Source of the DNA: JAWXBA01 sp048499805
GTDB lineage: Bacteria > Gemmatimonadota > Gemmatimonadetes > Gemmatimonadales > GWC2-71-9
Assembly (NCBI GenBank): GCA_048499805.1
Contig: JASNZF010000001.1
Span: 1-64,000 of the forward strand
Direction of reading: 5' to 3'
DNA length: 64,000 nucleotides
Numbering within the stretch: position 1 is the first letter of the stretch; each line of letters opens with the position of its first letter. A program made the position numbers and the translations under genes. Shown one piece after another: positions 1 to 7,057 of the stretch. The notes below the pieces were generated by a model that had not been told where the DNA came from, ran no database searches, and saw nothing but the letters and a program-made list of their open reading frames with translations.

Positions 1-12
1 AAGCCGTTAGGC
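1..12 (+). other. attC 3' end (partial)
   Basis: The window opens inside an attC site. GTTAGGC at 6-12 is the R' box, preceded by the AAGCC typical of the local attC family. It shows that at least one more cassette lies to the left. Confidence 0.8.
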
Positions 13-119
13 GGCAGCCATCTTGCCCTATTGCAGGTTCTGGAGCATTACTTCACTATTGAAGCAGGACTAACTCGCACGATCCGAGTCCGCCACCTCC
101 ATTTCGAGGAGCAGCCCCG

Positions 120-503
120 ATGCGCCACTCCCTTGGCTCGATTGCGACCACAGCAGGGCTTCTCCTGTGCGTGGCCTCCGCCCCCGCGGCGGCTCAGTAC
201 AAGCTCGACCTGAAGACAAGCGTCGAACTCATAGCCCCGTCGAATCAAACGGCGGTGGCGCAACTGAACGCGGAGATTGCAAGCTTGAGGGAGGCTCAGG
301 AACGGTTCTTCTCTGCTCATGGGCGTTACACGGAAGACATCAAGGAGCTGGTCGGGTACTCTCCACCGCCAGTGAACTCCATCGTCATGATTACGGCATC
401 GGCTCTCGAGTGGGCGGCTGTGGGCACAATTCCCGAAGTCGTCGGTGTCATGATAGCGCGAGTGAGGCGGGTGGCGGCTGGTGGCAGCGAGGGGCGCAGG
501 TAG
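120..503 (+). CDS. Exported small protein (integron cassette)
   Basis: A 127-residue product starts at ATG 120 after a GAGGAG ribosome site. Residues 1-25 form a clear signal peptide ending in APAAAQ, so export is expected. Around residues 57-77 a stretch with LREAQERFF, then HGRY and EDIKEL, resembles the helix after the N-terminus of pilin-like or other small exported proteins; I do not recognise the family. The last 20 residues are arginine-rich and odd. Another frame stays open to the attC (stop at 527-529, inside the R'' box), as many cassette genes do, so a frameshift near 440-460 is possible. It is the only gene of cassette 7-616. Confidence 0.6.
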   Translation: MRHSLGSIATTAGLLLCVASAPAAAQYKLDLKTSVELIAPSNQTAVAQLNAEIASLREAQERFFSAHGRYTEDIKELVGYSPPPVNSIVMITASALEWAAVGTIPEVVGVMIARVRRVAAGGSEGRR

Positions 504-523
504 CGATCTCTGCCCAGGCTTCC

Positions 524-622
524 GCCTAACAAACAAATGCAGCGGCCAAGGGCGTCGGGCTTGACGCGCCCGGAGCAGGACCCCGCGGCGGGCCCTCGCC
601 GCTGATTTGTAAGCCGTTAGGC
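524..622 (+). other. Integron attC site
   Basis: R'' is GCCTAAC (524-530) and R' is GTTAGGC (616-622). The inner arms CAAATGCAGCGGC and GCCGCTGATTTG pair. The site is 99 bp long and is the type member of the commonest attC family in this array. Confidence 0.95.
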
Positions 623-856
623 CGCAAGGAGCGCCGCAACTCCCACCTCGGGTCCAAGCTTGACAGCAGCCAGGCCAGCTTGTATATTCCCTCTACCTCC
701 AGTCGGAATTGTCCGGCGGAGATAGTTGAGGCGACTGTGATGACCAACCCGCACTACCCCTACCACAGCGACAGCCTCAGCACCCGGACTCCGGTCCGGT
801 CAATTGCCGTTTGGGCCATTTTGCCCGAGACGGTTATTCAGAATGGAGGCAGGAAG
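623..856 (+). promoter_or_regulatory. Promoter and leader of cassette 617-1836
   Basis: TTGACA at 660-665 and TATATT at 683-688 are 17 bp apart, a near-consensus sigma-70 promoter reading into the cassette genes. Transcription would start near 695, leaving a leader of about 160 nt before the start chosen at 857. An earlier in-frame ATG at 740 would extend the protein through low-quality sequence. Confidence 0.6.
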
Positions 857-1090
857 ATGGACTTCTCCAATGGTATGAACTTACGCGACGCACTCAAGCT
901 GGCGCGGCTCCTGGGCCTCTCGGTGCGCTACGCGGACCGTACGGGGGAGTGGCTGATCCGTGGCCCGGACAGGTTTGTGCGTCACAACGCCCGTCGAAAG
1001 GATGCCTCCCGAGCATTGGTCTGCCTGCTGAGGCGGACCGGTCGGGGCCCTGGCAGTCGCATAGTCTCCACCAACCGCGATTCGAATTGA
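857..1090 (+). CDS. Small basic protein, cassette partner of NYN-like gene
   Basis: The 77-residue product begins at ATG 857, 8 bases after GGAGGC. An earlier in-frame ATG at 740 is possible but lacks as good a ribosome site. The body is a short alpha/beta segment (DALKLARLLGLSV, then a TGEW turn) followed by a strongly basic NARRKDASRALV stretch, suggesting an RNA or DNA contact. The gene is followed by a perfect 11-bp hairpin (1100-1125) and then by a NYN-like nuclease gene, so a regulatory or antitoxin role is possible. This is inference; the family is not recognised. Confidence 0.55.
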   Translation: MDFSNGMNLRDALKLARLLGLSVRYADRTGEWLIRGPDRFVRHNARRKDASRALVCLLRRTGRGPGSRIVSTNRDSN

Positions 1091-1099
1091 CGACACCGG

Positions 1100-1125
1100 G
1101 GTGTGGGTGGGATTCCACCCACACC
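1100..1125 (+). promoter_or_regulatory. Perfect intergenic hairpin
   Basis: GGTGTGGGTGG and CCACCCACACC (11 bp each) flank a GATT loop. The hairpin lies 9 bases after the stop of the small gene and 21 before the TTG start of the next. There is no T tract, so it is more likely an mRNA processing or translation-control element than a terminator. Confidence 0.55.
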
Positions 1126-1146
1126 TCACTCACCACGGGAGGACGG

Positions 1147-1785
1147 TTGTCACCTCAAAAGGCTGAAGGACCTCGCCGGCTGGTCCTGCTGGCAGATGGC
1201 GGTGCATTGCTGGATCTCAACGAGCGGTTGGTGGTGGAAGGTGCCAATAAGGCGGACTTCGCCAAGATTTCTGATCTCGTAGTCCGCACGCTAGCGGATC
1301 AGAACATCCCCGTGAGCTCTCCGCTTGAGTCGCGGATCCTCTGCACCGTGGGCTCCGAGAAGGCTCAGAGCTTCCTGACCAAGATGGAGCAGTACTGGAC
1401 TGTGCGAGCATTCCCACTCTCGTTCGCCAAGTACGACAGGTCGTTGGAAAGCGGGGGCGACCGGCACAAGTTTCGACTGAGATTCCACGCCTACATCGGC
1501 TACGTCCTGGGTGTGTTGACAGGAGCGCCCAATGGGAAAGAAAGGTCGCTGGTTGGTATCTTGGCCGATGACCCCCATCTCATTCCGTGCATAGCTGATG
1601 CACGGGCCGCAGGAGTCGATGCGCGACTCGTATGGTGGCAGTCATCGCTTGGGGAGGAGGTAGCCTACCTAGCGGCGAGGAATGGAGTCCCTACCCTCCT
1701 ATTGCCGTTCGAAGAGTCGACGACACACCCCACGCATCAGCGCGACTCAGCGATCCACACGCTGCTCACGAGCGGCCTAAAGTAG
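1147..1785 (+). CDS. NYN/PIN-like protein (integron cassette)
   Basis: The most upstream supportable start is TTG 1147, behind GGGAGG; it gives 212 residues. The core reads like a NYN/PIN-type nuclease fold: a first strand with an acidic residue (LVLLADGGALLD), a middle strand LVGILADDPHLIPCI with two adjacent aspartates, and the usual following strand VDARLVWW ending near a C-terminal LPFEES segment. NYN proteins are metal-dependent RNases. The match is by pattern only, and the catalytic set cannot be confirmed by eye. The gene runs into the following attC: its stop TAG is inside the L'' arm region, typical of a cassette gene. With the small gene upstream it may form a toxin-antitoxin or defence pair. 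Confidence 0.6.
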   Translation: MSPQKAEGPRRLVLLADGGALLDLNERLVVEGANKADFAKISDLVVRTLADQNIPVSSPLESRILCTVGSEKAQSFLTKMEQYWTVRAFPLSFAKYDRSLESGGDRHKFRLRFHAYIGYVLGVLTGAPNGKERSLVGILADDPHLIPCIADARAAGVDARLVWWQSSLGEEVAYLAARNGVPTLLLPFEESTTHPTHQRDSAIHTLLTSGLK

Positions 1786-1842
1786 GCATGAAGCCGCCGG
1801 CGCCCTCTTGCGCCGCGCGGAGCCATGCCTCTGCCGTTAGGC
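1775..1842 (+). other. Integron attC site (short)
   Basis: R'' is GCCTAAA (1775-1781, last base off consensus) and R' is GTTAGGC (1836-1842). Inner arms AGGCATG and CATGCCT match, with further GC-rich pairing. At 68 bp it is the shortest site in the array. Confidence 0.8.
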
Positions 1843-1885
1843 CGATTCGCGACGTCTTCCCGCTCGTAGGAGGGCCGCTGGCATT

Positions 1886-3178
1886 ATGAGCACCTGGACA
1901 GACCGCTTCCGCGGACACGGCGTCTGGGCACAACTCGAGCTGCTCGGCCCAGCATTGGACCAAGCCGCCGCGCGCGAAGAACTCGAGCCGCAGGCGGCGG
2001 AGGCGATCGGCCGGCTGCGGTACGCACTCACCTTCATCGGCGGCCGCCTAGCCGCAGCTGATCCTGCTCTTGTTCACATCGGCCCACTCGATAACATCGC
2101 GAACACGGTGCAGTCCGCAACGAATGAAGTTCAGCAATTCATCGCCAATGGCACAATTGGCCATCTTGTTAACGCCAACTCACACGCAGACACGGCATTA
2201 GCGAATGTCGCTACCATCAACGTACCGAGCCTACCCGACGACTTGCGGAGCCTTCGAGAGGCAGCGGAGCACTACCGGAAGACAATTGAGGCCGCTCTGC
2301 GGAGCACCCGAACGTCGGCAGACTCAATCCAGGAGGACCTTGAGGCGCTGAAGGGGCGGCTGAGCGAGCTAGCCAGCGATGTTGGCGCCGAGAAACAACG
2401 GGTAAGCTCAGTCGCCTCGGACCAGCAGGGGCAGTTCTCAGCTGCACAAGACCAGAGAGCCCGGGAGTTCGCCGACGCCCACACCGCTAGACAAGATCGC
2501 TTCGCCAAGCTGATCGAAGACTACACCCAGAAACTGGCTGACTATAACTCGGAGTTCAAGTCTCAACGAGACACAGTTGGGCGTGAACACGAGAGTACAA
2601 TCAAGGACCTGACGGAGCAGTTCAAGGACCGTGCCGCAACTATTCTGTCGGAAATCGACGAACATCGTGTTCAAGTCGAGAAGCTCGTAGGCGTAATCGG
2701 GAACCTCGGCCTGACCGCTGGATACCAGAAGGCTGCTACGGAGGCCCGAAACACCTCCCGACTATGGCAGGCTGTGACCGTCCTGTCCCTCGGCGCTCTC
2801 ATCTGGATCGCCTACCAAGCGTTCTTGCCGATGGTTGGCGCGCAGTTCACCTGGCCTGGCTTCGCGACCCGGGCTTTGATCCTGATTTCCATCGGCGCCC
2901 TCGCGGCGTATGCAGCTAGCCAAGCGGACAAGTACCTTCATTCCGAGCGCCGCAATCGGAAGTTGGCGCTGGAGCTGGAGGCGCTCGGGCCGTTCCTTGC
3001 GCCCCTGCCGGATGCGAAGCAAGAAGAGTTCCGCTTGGCAGTTGGTGATCGCTCCTTCGGCCGTGAGGACCTGGGTCCCGGTAAGAGCGACCGTAGCCCG
3101 GCCACCGGCCTCGATGTTGTGATAAAGTCAAAGGAGTTGAGAGAGTTTGTCGCGGAGATCGTCCGCGCAGCCAAGTAG
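1886..3178 (+). CDS. Coiled-coil membrane protein (integron cassette)
   Basis: The 430-residue product starts at ATG 1886 after TAGGAGGG. Residues 1-120 are helical. Residues about 120-285 are a long, charged, heptad-rich coiled coil full of E, K, Q and R. Two hydrophobic helices follow near 293-318 and 325-345, then a short basic cytoplasmic tail. The layout of a long soluble coiled coil tethered by a C-terminal TM pair is seen in several membrane-linked stress or phage-defence effectors, but no specific family is recognised. It is the only gene of cassette 1837-3279 and is AT-richer than the backbone genes, as expected for a captured gene. Confidence 0.75.
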   Translation: MSTWTDRFRGHGVWAQLELLGPALDQAAAREELEPQAAEAIGRLRYALTFIGGRLAAADPALVHIGPLDNIANTVQSATNEVQQFIANGTIGHLVNANSHADTALANVATINVPSLPDDLRSLREAAEHYRKTIEAALRSTRTSADSIQEDLEALKGRLSELASDVGAEKQRVSSVASDQQGQFSAAQDQRAREFADAHTARQDRFAKLIEDYTQKLADYNSEFKSQRDTVGREHESTIKDLTEQFKDRAATILSEIDEHRVQVEKLVGVIGNLGLTAGYQKAATEARNTSRLWQAVTVLSLGALIWIAYQAFLPMVGAQFTWPGFATRALILISIGALAAYAASQADKYLHSERRNRKLALELEALGPFLAPLPDAKQEEFRLAVGDRSFGREDLGPGKSDRSPATGLDVVIKSKELREFVAEIVRAAK

Positions 3179-3186
3179 GCGTGACG

Positions 3187-3285
3187 GCCTAACACGGGCG
3201 TGAAGTCTGACGGCGCGGTCCGCAGTTCCGCTGCAGGGCGGCGTCCTACGCGGCCGCGCCGCAGCTTACGCCCTAGCCGTTATGC
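3187..3285 (+). other. Integron attC site
   Basis: R'' is GCCTAAC (3187-3193) and R' is GTTATGC (3279-3285). Inner arms around GGGCGTGA and TTACGCCC are complementary with small mismatches. The length is 99 bp. Confidence 0.85.
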
Positions 3286-3311
3286 CTCCTGGAGGAGGGC
3301 GAAGGCGGATC

Positions 3312-3340
3312 TTGCGCCGGGACGTGGCGTACGCTATGCT
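3312..3340 (+). promoter_or_regulatory. Promoter of TA cassette, copy 1
   Basis: TTGCGC (3312-3317) and TATGCT (3335-3340) are spaced by 17 bp. The -10 box sits between CGTAC and GTACG half-sites, which could be an operator for the antitoxin. The same arrangement is found at 5433-5461 in the second copy, so this cassette carries its own promoter. Confidence 0.6.
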
Positions 3341-3375
3341 GTACGTAATGACGTCCTGAGCCCCTGGAGATGAAC

Positions 3376-3651
3376 ATGCCCCGTATTCGTCCATCCACAG
3401 ATGTCCGTCCTGTGACCGAGTTCCGCGCGAATGCCTCGGCGTTTCTCGACCAGGTGCAGAGTACCAAGCGGCCCGTCGTCTTGACGCAACACGGCCGGAG
3501 CGCTGCCGTGCTTCTGGATGTGGGGGTGTACGAGGACTTGCTTGATGAAGTGGCCCTCCTTCGGGATATCCAGGTGGCGGAGGAGCAAGTCGCGCAGGGG
3601 AAGATCGTTCCCCATAGCGTTGCCGCCCGCCGGCTCAGAGCCGCCTTCTGA
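3376..3651 (+). CDS. Phd/YefM-type antitoxin, copy 1
   Basis: This encodes a small antitoxin of the Phd/YefM (prevent-host-death) type: a DVRPVTEFRANASAFLDQV N-terminal DNA-binding half, then the typical VVLTQHGRSAAVLLDV strand and a C-terminal toxin-binding helix. Two in-frame ATGs exist; 3376 (91 residues) has GGAG six bases upstream, while 3370 is too close to it. Compared with the copy at 5497, the C-terminus differs because one C is missing near 3641, so the protein ends RAAF instead of RARLLK. The adjacent toxin gene is broken, so this copy is an orphan antitoxin able in principle to neutralise the toxin of the second copy. Confidence 0.85.
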   Translation: MPRIRPSTDVRPVTEFRANASAFLDQVQSTKRPVVLTQHGRSAAVLLDVGVYEDLLDEVALLRDIQVAEEQVAQGKIVPHSVAARRLRAAF

Positions 3652-3652
3652 A

Positions 3653-3951
3653 GTGAGGATTGTCTGGTCCGCCCTGGCCGAGGCGGACGGCCGAGGCGTG
3701 CAACATCGCCGCCGCCCGCCCATCCGCTGCGGCCAGGTAAGTGCGACCGTACGTTGGCCAGCGTCGCAGGGCTTGGCGAGCACCCGGACCGTGGGCGTGC
3801 CATCCCTGAGGTCAACCGTCCGGATCTCCGCGAGCTCATCGTCCGGCCATACCGCATCATGTACCGGCGGGAGGCAAAGCGGATCGTCGTCCTGACCGTG
3901 CGGCATGCCCGCCGCGCGTTCGATGATGACGAAGTGAGGCCGGAGGCATAA
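3653..3951 (+). pseudogene. Decayed ParE/RelE-type toxin
   Basis: This is homologous base for base to the intact toxin at 5775-6077 but carries several small deletions and substitutions between about 3680 and 3750 (for example GAGGAGCGG reduced to GAGGCGG, and CAGGTGGCTTGACC changed to CAGGTAAGTGCGACC). These break the frame in the first third. The last 65 codons, including the conserved LRELIVRPYRIMYRR strand, remain open but have no start or ribosome site of their own. Loss of toxin with retention of antitoxin is the expected direction of decay. Confidence 0.85.
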
Positions 3952-4044
3952 CAAACAAATGCAGCGGCCGATGGCGCCCGAGCACTCACCACGGCGATTG
4001 GTTTCGGTGCGGCGCCCTCGCCGCTGATTTGTATGCCGTTATGC
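3946..4044 (+). other. Integron attC site
   Basis: R'' is GCATAAC (3946-3952) and R' is GTTATGC (4038-4044). It belongs to the AAATGCAGCGGC / GCCGCTGATTTG arm family, 99 bp, nearly identical to the site at 6072. The stop codon of the toxin remnant lies in R''. Confidence 0.95.
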
Positions 4045-4139
4045 GCACTGAGCACTAGTCTTTCTGGCAGCCTCGACCCACTTGCGGGACATCGTAGTTA
4101 GGCGTACTGTTGGACATACGCTTAATAGGGTGGTGCGAC

Positions 4140-4421
4140 ATGGCCAAAGTACCTGACCTCATCCCGATTACAGACTTCCGCCAAGATGCGGCACGGGCGC
4201 TCAAGCAGGTCCAGAGCTCCGCCGATCCGGTCATCATCACCCAACGAGGGCGGGCGGCAGCCGTCATGCTCAGCGTCGAGGCGTTCGAGCAGGGCGAGCG
4301 CGAGCGCCAGATCCTCCGACTGCTTGCGCAAGGCGACCAGGAGATCGGGGAGGGCAAGGGTAGATCGCTCGACGCGGTCCTCGCTGAGGCCGACCGCATG
4401 CTTCGTGACGCAGGCCGGTGA
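4140..4421 (+). CDS. Phd/YefM-type antitoxin
   Basis: A 93-residue antitoxin with the family layout: IPITDFRQDAARALKQV DNA-binding half, then DPVIITQRGRAAAVMLSV, then a charged C-terminal helix that would wrap the toxin. ATG 4140 is preferred over the more distant 4110 because the domain starts right after it. A GCGTA...TACGC inverted repeat with a 10-base gap sits at about 4102-4121 in the promoter area and could be the autoregulatory operator. The toxin start overlaps the stop (GTGA), so the two are translationally coupled. Confidence 0.85.
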   Translation: MAKVPDLIPITDFRQDAARALKQVQSSADPVIITQRGRAAAVMLSVEAFEQGERERQILRLLAQGDQEIGEGKGRSLDAVLAEADRMLRDAGR

Positions 4422-4720
4422 GGGTTCGTTTCACCCCCGCGGGGGAGCAGCAGTTCCTCGCGGTGATCGCCCACATCCTGGCGGACCGACCATTGGCCGC
4501 TCGTCGATTCTACGATCGGGCCACGAAGGTGCTTCGACGCTTGGAGGAGTTCCCCGAATCTGGGAGAGTGGTGCCCGAGTTCCCCGACCTGCCGTTTCGA
4601 GAGGTGATCGTTCGACCGTACCGGTTCTTCTACCGGATCGGACCGCGGACGGTGTGGGTCGTCGGGGTTTGGCATGGGGCCCAACTGCCTGGTGAGCCCA
4701 TTGATCCGGGCGGCGCATAA
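4418..4720 (+). CDS. ParE/RelE-family toxin
   Basis: The 100-residue toxin begins at GTG 4418 and overlaps the antitoxin stop. It has the ParE/RelE fold signature: an N-terminal strand (VRFTPAGEQQFL), a helical pair with ARRFYDRATKVLRRLEEFPESGR, the turn FPDLPFREVIVRPYR and the final strands FFYRI and VWVVGVWHG. ParE toxins poison gyrase and RelE toxins cleave mRNA; the sequence alone does not separate them, though PESGR and VRPYR are more ParE-like. The end of the gene merges with attC R'' (GCATAAC), as in the other TA cassettes. Confidence 0.85.
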   Translation: MRVRFTPAGEQQFLAVIAHILADRPLAARRFYDRATKVLRRLEEFPESGRVVPEFPDLPFREVIVRPYRFFYRIGPRTVWVVGVWHGAQLPGEPIDPGGA

Positions 4721-4813
4721 CAAACAAATGCAGCGGCCAAGGGCGTCGGGCCTGGCGCGCCCGAAGCATCGCCCCGCGGCGGGCCCTCGCCGCTGATTTG
4801 TGAGCCGTTAGAC
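4715..4813 (+). other. Integron attC site
   Basis: R'' is GCATAAC (4715-4721) and R' is GTTAGAC (4807-4813). The arms are of the AAATGCAGCGGC family, 99 bp, very close to the sites at 524 and 8188. Confidence 0.95.
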
Positions 4814-4833
4814 CGCGAAAGGTCCGGTGAAGA

Positions 4834-5124
4834 ATGCAGCACCCCCTGCCAGAGCACGTCCGCCGGTCCCACTCAAGAGTCGAGCGAGGGCTGCTTGTCG
4901 CGAGCATCCTGCTGCTTACGTGGTCACTCTATCTTGGCGTCAGCTCGGAGTTGCCAGTGGCGAGGGTCGCACCATCCGTGCTGTTGCCATTGGTAATGGC
5001 CCTCCTTTCTGGGGCGTCGTTGTTAGGCGACGATCACCCGCCGCTGAGCCGGGCGCTCCGGTTTGGGGCGTGGATCTTCCTGGCTGTCACACTCAGCATT
5101 CAATTCGGTCTCCTACGCGTTTAG
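4834..5124 (+). CDS. Small three-helix membrane protein (cassette), intact copy
   Basis: A 96-residue product starts at ATG 4834. After a short basic N-terminus there are three hydrophobic helices, near residues 20-38, 46-64 and 74-93, so it is an integral inner-membrane protein; no family is recognised. The whole cassette (4808-5400) recurs at 11640-12234 with one substitution and two one-base insertions, which destroy the third helix there. The 170 bases between this stop and the attC hold no supportable gene. Confidence 0.65.
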   Translation: MQHPLPEHVRRSHSRVERGLLVASILLLTWSLYLGVSSELPVARVAPSVLLPLVMALLSGASLLGDDHPPLSRALRFGAWIFLAVTLSIQFGLLRV

Positions 5125-5293
5125 GTGTACTCACTCGGGTGTGCTCCGGCCGCACAATGGCTCAGGCGGCGCCCCTCAATTCGGTACAGTGGATTGTGTA
5201 TGCCGCTCACTCTCCTGAGGAGACGCCTGCGATCTCTGAGCCGGGTCTCACGGTAGGGTGCCAAGTGATGTGGAGCAAAATCGCAACTCAACG

Positions 5294-5406
5294 GTCTAAC
5301 AGGCGCTTGCTGCGGGCGGGGCTGACGAGGTCGGCTTTCGGGCCGTAGCTTCCCAGCAAAGCGGTGGGGGTATCTGGCCCCGCCGCAGAACCGCAGGTCG
5401 TTATGC
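5294..5406 (+). other. Integron attC site (second family)
   Basis: R'' is GTCTAAC (5294-5300) and R' is GTTATGC (5400-5406). Arms GCGCTTGCTGCGG and CCGCAGAACCGC pair. The site is 113 bp and has an identical body at 12128-12240. Confidence 0.93.
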
Positions 5407-5432
5407 CTCCTGGAGGAGGGCGAAGGCGGATC

Positions 5433-5461
5433 TTGCGCCGGGACGTGGCGTACGCTATGCT
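5433..5461 (+). promoter_or_regulatory. Promoter of TA cassette, copy 2
   Basis: TTGCGC (5433-5438), a 17-bp gap and TATGCT (5456-5461), with CGTAC/GTACG half-sites around the -10 box, as in copy 1 at 3312-3340. Confidence 0.6.
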
Positions 5462-5496
5462 GTACGTAATGACGTCCTGAGCCCCTGGAGATGAAC

Positions 5497-5778
5497 ATGC
5501 CCCGTATTCGTCCATCCACAGATGTCCGTCCTGTGACCGAGTTCCGCGCGAATGCCTCGGCGTTTCTCGACCAGGTGCAGAGTACCAAGCGGCCCGTCGT
5601 CTTGACGCAACACGGCCGGAGCGCTGCCGTGCTTCTGGATGTGGGGGTGTACGAGGACTTGCTTGATGAAGTGGCCCTCCTTCGGGATATCCAGGTGGCG
5701 GAGGAGCAAGTCGCGCAGGGGAAGATCGTTCCCCATGGCGTTGCCGCCCGCCGGCTCAGAGCCCGCCTTCTGAAGTGA
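5497..5778 (+). CDS. Phd/YefM-type antitoxin, copy 2
   Basis: Full-length counterpart of the antitoxin at 3376 (93 residues from ATG 5497, which has GGAG six bases upstream; ATG 5491 is the alternative). It has the VTEFRANASAFLDQV DNA-binding half and the VLTQHGRSAAVLLDV strand. It ends ARRLRARLLK and its stop overlaps the toxin start (GTGA), unlike the decayed copy. The cassette 5401-6164 is the functional member of the duplicated pair. Confidence 0.88.
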   Translation: MPRIRPSTDVRPVTEFRANASAFLDQVQSTKRPVVLTQHGRSAAVLLDVGVYEDLLDEVALLRDIQVAEEQVAQGKIVPHGVAARRLRARLLK

Positions 5779-6077
5779 GGATTGTCTGGTCCGCCCTGGC
5801 CGAGGAGCGGACGGCCGAGGCGTACGCTTACATCGCCGCCGCCCGCCCATCCGCTGCGGCCAGGTGGCTTGACCGTACGTTGGCCAGCGTCGCAGGGCTT
5901 GGCGAGCACCCGGACCGTGGGCGTGCCATCCCTGAGGTCAACCGTCCGGATCTCCGCGAGCTCATCGTCCGGCCATACCGCATCATGTACCGGCGGGAGG
6001 CAAAGCGGATCGTCGTCCTGACCGTGCGGCATGCCCGCCGCGCGTTCGATGATGACGAAGTGAGGCCGGAGGCATAA
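5775..6077 (+). CDS. ParE/RelE-family toxin, intact copy
   Basis: The 100-residue toxin starts at GTG 5775, overlapping the antitoxin stop. Family features: VRIVWSALAEERTAEAYAYI N-terminal strand and helix, ARWLDRTLASVAGLGEHPDRGR, the DLRELIVRPYR turn and the closing strands IMYRREAKRIVVLTVRHARR. It differs enough from the toxin at 4418 to be a separate member of the family. It is the intact version of the remnant at 3653-3951. Target (gyrase or mRNA) is not decided by the sequence. Confidence 0.87.
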   Translation: MRIVWSALAEERTAEAYAYIAAARPSAAARWLDRTLASVAGLGEHPDRGRAIPEVNRPDLRELIVRPYRIMYRREAKRIVVLTVRHARRAFDDDEVRPEA

Positions 6078-6170
6078 CAAACAAATGCAGCGGCCGATGG
6101 CGCCCGAGCACTCACCACGGCGATTGGTTTCGGTGCGGCGCCCTCGCCGCTGATTTGTATGCCGTTAGAC
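6072..6170 (+). other. Integron attC site
   Basis: R'' is GCATAAC (6072-6078) and R' is GTTAGAC (6164-6170). First-family arms, 99 bp; almost the same as the site at 3946, differing in the R' box as expected when a cassette copy inserts next to a different neighbour. Confidence 0.95.
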
Positions 6171-6188
6171 AGCGGCATCTGGAGCCCG

Positions 6189-6863
6189 ATGCTTCCTTTG
6201 ATCGAGTGGCTACGAAAGGTCGGCATCCTCGAGTTCGTGAATGCGCTGATGACGGTATCCATCAGCGTCTTCGCGGTTGTCCAACTCGTGATCGACCGGC
6301 GCGAGCGGCGAACGCGAAAGATGGCTGCCATCAGCGCATTCTGGGTTGAGTATTGGCGTATCTGGACTGTGAGCCAGCGATGGAAGCAGGAAGACCTAGA
6401 TCAGCTTGATCGGTCCGACCTCTTCATCCCCGAAGAGATCCTGCCCCCGGACTGGGGCGCCATCCTCCCATTGCTCGGCGAGCTGGGGCCGATGGCTGCA
6501 CGCCTAGGCGGACTCGCATACTCATTCGCAGCGCAGGCCGCCGACCATGGGAGGGCGCTGCAGCGGCTGAGGAAGACCGAGTTGCTGATGCTGGAGCACG
6601 GGGCAGACGACGAGATGATGAAGCGGTTCAACGCCAAGCGTTTCGAGACGATTGAGCACGTCCGCTCCAAGGCGCGGTTGGCAGCTGATACGCTCGAAGA
6701 TGCGCTGGCCTGTGTGCCCAAGTGGGCCAAGGTGATGAAGTTCGACGCCGAGCTGCTGAAGTCTGACCCTGGCAAGAAGCTCGCCGCTCAGGTGCTTGAG
6801 CAGAATCGTCGACGGCCTCTCTGGCATCGAATAAAGCTTCGCCTAGGGATGCACCCGGAATAA
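6189..6863 (+). CDS. Membrane-anchored helical protein (cassette)
   Basis: The open frame begins at ATG 6159, but that codon lies in the attC; ATG 6189 is the first start belonging to the cassette and gives 224 residues. One transmembrane helix near residues 15-34 (FVNALMTVSISVFAVVQLV) is followed by a basic RRERRTRK stop-transfer and a long helical cytoplasmic domain rich in charged residues. No family is recognised. The layout resembles the proteins at 1886 and 7526, all single genes in cassettes. A degenerate attC may follow at 6875-7006. Confidence 0.7.
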   Translation: MLPLIEWLRKVGILEFVNALMTVSISVFAVVQLVIDRRERRTRKMAAISAFWVEYWRIWTVSQRWKQEDLDQLDRSDLFIPEEILPPDWGAILPLLGELGPMAARLGGLAYSFAAQAADHGRALQRLRKTELLMLEHGADDEMMKRFNAKRFETIEHVRSKARLAADTLEDALACVPKWAKVMKFDAELLKSDPGKKLAAQVLEQNRRRPLWHRIKLRLGMHPE

Positions 6864-6874
6864 CCAGGGGCGCT

Positions 6875-7006
6875 GTCTAGTCGATGCGTTGCTGCTACCG
6901 GGATGCCGTGGTGGCCTGATAGTTTCTCGCCTGCGGGCACTAGATGCGGTAGCATCATTGCCACGCGTGCGCTGCCATCCCGGAGCAAAGCGCCAGCTCG
7001 TTCAGT
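6875..7006 (+). other. Degenerate attC-like site
   Basis: GTCTAGT (6875-6881) and GTTCAGT (7000-7006) stand in the places of R'' and R', each off consensus. The inner arms GCGTTGCTGCTACCGGGAT and the reverse complement of ATCCCGGAGCAAAGCGC match with a short bulge, and GCGCTG upstream is shared with the good site at 8188. It probably marks an inactivated cassette junction. Confidence 0.4.
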
Positions 7007-7057
7007 ACTATTGGGTGTCTTCATAGGACACGTACCACACTATAGGAGACGCTGCGA

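Noticed and set aside
4097..4103. GTTAGGC resembling an attC R' box inside cassette 4039-4807
   Set aside because: No R'' box or complementary arm lies at a suitable distance; it sits in the promoter area of the antitoxin gene and is probably chance.
5032..5038. GTTAGGC inside the small membrane protein gene
   Set aside because: It is within an intact coding sequence and without any partner arm; a chance match.
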